Part shown: piece by piece, positions 15,434 through 18,029 of the stretch
Layout: every line of letters begins with the position of its first letter
Numbering within the stretch: position 1 is the stretch's first letter
NCBI GenBank assembly: GCA_964472545.1
Contig: CAYYNP010000206.1
Coordinates: forward strand, 1-18,029
Length of the DNA stretch: 18,029 bases
Origin: CAYYNP01 sp964472545
GTDB taxonomy: Bacteria > Planctomycetota > Planctomycetia > Pirellulales > Thermoguttaceae
Reading direction: 5' to 3'
Made by a program: the position numbers and the translations under genes
The notes under the pieces: model-generated
Databases searched by the model: none
Seen by the model: only the letters and a program-made list of their open reading frames with translations
Told to the model about the DNA's origin: nothing

Positions 15434-16564
15434 ATGTCACGAACACACCGAATGAGCCATGACGGCCGGCGGCTGATGTGCCTGTTGTTAACGCTGCTCT
15501 GCTTCAATCTCGGCATAGCCCAGACGGCAACTGCCCAATCGTGGACGCAGTTCGAGATGAATCGACCCGACGCTCGCGGTCGTTATCTCTGGACCGAGGC
15601 CGCGAACTGGAATCGTGGACTGCCCAGCGGCGATTTCTCGGTGGAGATTGGCGACGATCGCTCCGGCAAGGCCCTGCACTGCGTGATTCCGACGGGGGCC
15701 GACGCGGTTTGCAGCCATCTTGAACTGGCCGAGCATGCCGGGACGCAGGGGACGACCTTGCGGCTGGAGAAGGACGCCCGGCTCACCGTGGCGGAAACGG
15801 CCGTGTTGTCGAAGGACCGGGAAAGCCAGGTCCTCGTCGATGGGACGTTGCGCTGCCCGAAGGCGGGGGCCGGGCTGCGCGTGGGCGGGCCTTGGGGGCG
15901 GCCGGACATTGACGAGCCGGCCCGATGCCGGCTGGTGATCGGGCCGACGGGAACGGTGGACGCCTGGTTCGTGGGCGTCAACACCACGCACCGGGCCGAA
16001 TCGACGCCGTCGACACCATGGGGGCCGCGGTTCTTTGCTCGATCGACCGGATCGGAAATTGCAGTCGACGGCGGAACGCTGATCGCCCGGCAGGGGCTGC
16101 GGACGTCGACCTCGCTGGCCGATCGGCCCGGGGCGCTGCGGCTCAGCGGCAAGGCGACCTTGTCGATGGAGCCGGACGCAGAGATCGGCTTCGATCTATG
16201 GTGCGGAGTCTGGGAGATCGACGGCGGCCGGGCTGAGATCAACGTCGGCGACGTCGAATTCTGGGGCAACAAGTTTCAGGACGCAACCAACGCGAAGACG
16301 GGCGAACGAGTGGGAGCCGGGCTGGCCGTGTTGAAGCTCACCGGCGACGGCGTCAGTACGATCCACGCCCGAGCGGTCGATTTCGTCGACGCCGCCGTGC
16401 TCGACGTCAGCGGCTTGAAAGTGCCCGCGGGAACCTACACGATCATCGACGGAAAGTCGCTCGGTCGGAAGGCGCTGCGGTTTGCCGCCGGTACGGACAC
16501 GAAGCGCTGGAGACTGCGCTTCGACGAAGCTCGCGCGGATCTGCTGCTGGAGCGGACGCACTGA
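15434..16564 (+). CDS. Exported beta-rich protein of unknown function
   Basis: A 376-aa secreted protein. The signal peptide spans residues 1-34 (LMCLLLTLLCFNLGIAQTATA). The mature start contains YLWTEAANWNRGLPS (51-65), a W..A.NW..G.P pattern often found at the beginning of planctomycete and verrucomicrobial beta-solenoid proteins related to autotransporter-associated repeats. The rest is rich in short strand/turn units (LRLEKDARLTVAETAVL, SQVLVDGTLRC, GTVDAWFVG, SEIAVDGGTLIARQGL, GALRLSGKATLSMEPDAEI, WEIDGGRAEINVGDVEF), suggesting a beta-solenoid. No enzyme motif or C-terminal sorting signal (PEP-CTERM, dockerin) is visible. ATG at 15434 is chosen because AGAAGAGG sits 6 nt upstream; a GTG at 15404 in the same frame would add ten residues before it. 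Convergent with the next gene. Confidence 0.78.
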   Translation: MSRTHRMSHDGRRLMCLLLTLLCFNLGIAQTATAQSWTQFEMNRPDARGRYLWTEAANWNRGLPSGDFSVEIGDDRSGKALHCVIPTGADAVCSHLELAEHAGTQGTTLRLEKDARLTVAETAVLSKDRESQVLVDGTLRCPKAGAGLRVGGPWGRPDIDEPARCRLVIGPTGTVDAWFVGVNTTHRAESTPSTPWGPRFFARSTGSEIAVDGGTLIARQGLRTSTSLADRPGALRLSGKATLSMEPDAEIGFDLWCGVWEIDGGRAEINVGDVEFWGNKFQDATNAKTGERVGAGLAVLKLTGDGVSTIHARAVDFVDAAVLDVSGLKVPAGTYTIIDGKSLGRKALRFAAGTDTKRWRLRFDEARADLLLERTH

Positions 16565-16604
16565 GAGGAACGTTGGCCGGCGGCCTACTCTGCTGTTGGG
16601 ATCG

Positions 16605-16635
16605 GCGCGGGCGGTTGGCTTATCCGCCATCGCGC
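16605..16635. terminator. GC-rich hairpin between convergent genes
   Basis: GCGCG+GGCGG (16605-16614) pairs with CCGCC (16624-16628) and CGCGC (16631-16635), giving ten base pairs with a two-base AT bulge and a 9-nt loop. It lies in the 91-nt gap between the two convergent exported-protein genes, where a bidirectional terminator would be expected. No T-tract follows on either strand, so the call rests on position and stem stability only. Confidence 0.35.
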
Positions 16636-16655
16636 GGCAGACGCTCGGCGTCACG

Positions 16656-17900
16656 TTACTTCCGGCCGATCGTGGCCTTGTACGCCATGACGATCGGCGG
16701 ATTGTTGTACCTTCCCTGCTGGCGATCCGCGTGCTGCGCCGTGAGGTAGATTCGGCCCGTGGACGCGTCGAACGCTCCGCCGCCCAGCCGAGTCGACGAA
16801 CCCGCGAACGGAGTTTGAAACACCCCGTACTCATAGGGTCGCACCTTATGCGGTTCGATCTGGCCGGCGCGGACTCGGGCGAGATCGTTAACGTCCCAGA
16901 GCCAATAGTAGTGATAGTTGTCTTTGACCGCGAAGGAGCTGTAGCCGCCCGTTTTGCGGCCGTTGTCTTGAACGATTTTGTAACCTACGCCGCTCTCGTT
17001 ACCGCCGCTGTGGCCGAACGTCGCGTAGGTCCGCGTTCCCGGCACGATGACTCCGTAGACGGCCCGCGACAGATGATTCCAAAGGCGATTCTGCCGCGAC
17101 GTGTTGGAGAGATCCTCGTGCAGGCGATGGGCAAGGCTGAAGTCGAGCAGCTTAGTGGTCGAGACGGGCGTGGACACGGACTTCCGGCCTGCGACGTGAA
17201 GCGGATTGAAAACGAACGCCGAAGGTCCGACGGAGGCGCGGGAGATGATCGGGACGCCGCTGGAATTGCCGGTCAGGAATCCGCCGCCGAGGATCGATTG
17301 CCACGCGGCGGGGATCGGCGACATCCACCCGGCGGTGTGTCCCGGCCGGCCCTGCACCTCGAAATAGCCGTCGACGTCCGAGTCGGCCAGGTCGTCAGCG
17401 TTGCGAACCACGAGCATCGAGAGCGTGTTGTCGGCCGGGGCGTCGTAGTATTCGTAGGCGTTGACCAGAAGCTCGGGACCGTTGGGTCCGGAAACACACA
17501 ACATGCCGCCGATGCGATTGTTGCCCTGGGGATTCTTGCCCGAGGCACGATTCAGAACGGCGGCGAACGGCTGAATGGGAGCGCCGGCCATCTTCAACTC
17601 GGCAACGACGTCGCTGTCGACGAGTTCGGGGATCACGAATTCCGCGATCGCTTGCTGGTGCGCGTGTCCCACGATGAACAGCGACCGGCCGTTGGAGTTC
17701 AGCGCGATCGGCCCCTGAGCGAAATTCAGATCCGACGGGCCGAACTTCCGCGACGGCGCTCGAAAGGCCCCCACGTACTGAAAGTTCTTGATGCTCAGAA
17801 GCGGAAGCTCCTGCGGCGGCGTCGTGCCCGAATCGGCAGCGGGCGCCGTCGCCGTTGCGAGGACGACTGCCAGCAATGCGACAATGCGAGGTGTTCTCAT
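16656..17900 (-). CDS. Exported protein of unknown function, probable beta-propeller
   Basis: A 414-aa secreted protein. The signal peptide is residues 1-22 (IVALLAVVLATATAPA). The segment FQYVGAFRAPS, later PIALNSNGRSLFIVGHAHQQAIAEFVIPEL, resembles the start of a conserved but uncharacterised family of planctomycete and soil-bacterial proteins in which a YxGAFR motif precedes a GxxLFIVGH...EF.IP motif; this is from general recognition, not a search. Several strand-rich segments (LLVNAYEYYDA, YATFGHSGG, YHYYWLWDVNDL, IYLTAQHAD) fit a propeller. No known catalytic motif. GGAG lies 9 nt before the ATG at 17900. It is monocistronic, with a palindromic repeat 75 nt upstream. Confidence 0.8.
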   Translation of the reverse strand: MRTPRIVALLAVVLATATAPAADSGTTPPQELPLLSIKNFQYVGAFRAPSRKFGPSDLNFAQGPIALNSNGRSLFIVGHAHQQAIAEFVIPELVDSDVVAELKMAGAPIQPFAAVLNRASGKNPQGNNRIGGMLCVSGPNGPELLVNAYEYYDAPADNTLSMLVVRNADDLADSDVDGYFEVQGRPGHTAGWMSPIPAAWQSILGGGFLTGNSSGVPIISRASVGPSAFVFNPLHVAGRKSVSTPVSTTKLLDFSLAHRLHEDLSNTSRQNRLWNHLSRAVYGVIVPGTRTYATFGHSGGNESGVGYKIVQDNGRKTGGYSSFAVKDNYHYYWLWDVNDLARVRAGQIEPHKVRPYEYGVFQTPFAGSSTRLGGGAFDASTGRIYLTAQHADRQQGRYNNPPIVMAYKATIGRK

Positions 17901-17974
17901 CGCGAGGATCTCCGTTGGCGACGTGGCTTGGCGTTCTCGGCAAGTCAGTCTAGGCTTTGTCGTAAGACGTCATT

Positions 17975-18028
17975 GTAGTCATCTCGCTCCGCGAGATGTC
18001 ACAACGTCTCGCGGAGCGAGACGACTAC
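17975..18028. repeat. Long near-perfect inverted repeat with palindromic arms (REP/MITE-like)
   Basis: Positions 17975-17999 pair with 18004-18028: 25 positions with one A-C mismatch (17981/18022) and one T-G wobble (17997/18006), leaving a 4-nt CACA loop. Each arm is also a palindrome on its own (ATCTCGC-TCC-GCGAGAT at 17981-17997 and TCTCGC-GGA-GCGAGA at 18007-18021), so the DNA can form either one long hairpin or two small ones. There is no coding content. The window ends one base later, so the element may be longer. The architecture fits dispersed REP-type or miniature elements. Confidence 0.8.
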
Positions 18029-18029
18029 T

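Noticed and set aside
16482..17978. 498-codon open frame on the plus strand covering the whole exported-protein gene
   Set aside because: It is antisense to a gene with a signal peptide and ribosome site, and its translation is arginine/valine/glycine-rich with no recognisable domain. Long antisense frames are expected in GC-rich DNA.

Overview
The window looks like a chromosomal segment from a GC-rich planctomycete, most likely Pirellulales or a relative. The evidence is gene content: a DUF1549/DUF1553 protein next to a Tat-exported DUF1501 protein, a PPC-domain protein, an ECF sigma factor followed directly by a membrane Ser/Thr kinase, a small HTH regulator of a type I associate with planctomycetes, and many secreted proteins of unknown function. 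I see no rRNA, tRNA, CRISPR array, transposase, integrase or phage gene.

Layout. Positions 1-59 are a C/G homopolymer-rich stretch that may be a contig-edge artefact. Positions 78-5437 hold a compact three-gene minus-strand operon: DUF1549/DUF1553, then DUF1501, then a protein with two PPC domains. Both gaps are 16 nt, and a good sigma70-type promoter (TTGAAT, 16 nt, TATAAT) lies upstream. Next, still on the minus strand, is a secreted right-handed beta-helix protein (5673-7436) with an alternative GTG start at 7580 that adds a second signal peptide. From 7796 to 11190 (minus) an ECF sigma factor gene is followed after 5 nt by a Ser/Thr kinase whose C-terminal half is a sensor-like region plus a large polytopic membrane domain. 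A consensus-like promoter (TTGAAC, 17 nt, AATAAT) precedes the sigma gene. Divergent from it is a 177-aa HTH protein (11553-12086, plus) with a near-perfect Shine-Dalgarno.

The right third carries a secreted sialidase-fold (Asp-box) protein with a jelly-roll-like N-terminal region (12359-14410, minus), a 388-nt intergenic region with two perfect small hairpins, a 160-aa S1/OB-fold protein (14799-15281, plus), an exported 376-aa protein of unknown function (15434-16564, plus), and a convergent exported protein of about 414 aa, probably beta-propeller (16656-17900, minus). The window ends in a 54-nt near-perfect inverted repeat whose arms are themselves palindromic. This is probably a dispersed REP-like or MITE-like element, or one end of something that continues outside.

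How the genes may work together. The three-gene operon encodes cell-envelope or periplasmic proteins exported by Sec and Tat; the families are widespread in planctomycetes but functionally undefined. The sigma/kinase pair, with the divergent HTH gene, is a plausible one-locus signalling module in which a membrane kinase controls its own sigma factor. The beta-helix and sialidase-like proteins suggest polysaccharide binding or breakdown. Nothing here proves a new defence or mobile system. The best candidates for unexplored biology are the sigma/kinase module with its unusual membrane half, the double-signal-peptide start of the beta-helix gene, and the terminal palindromic repeat.
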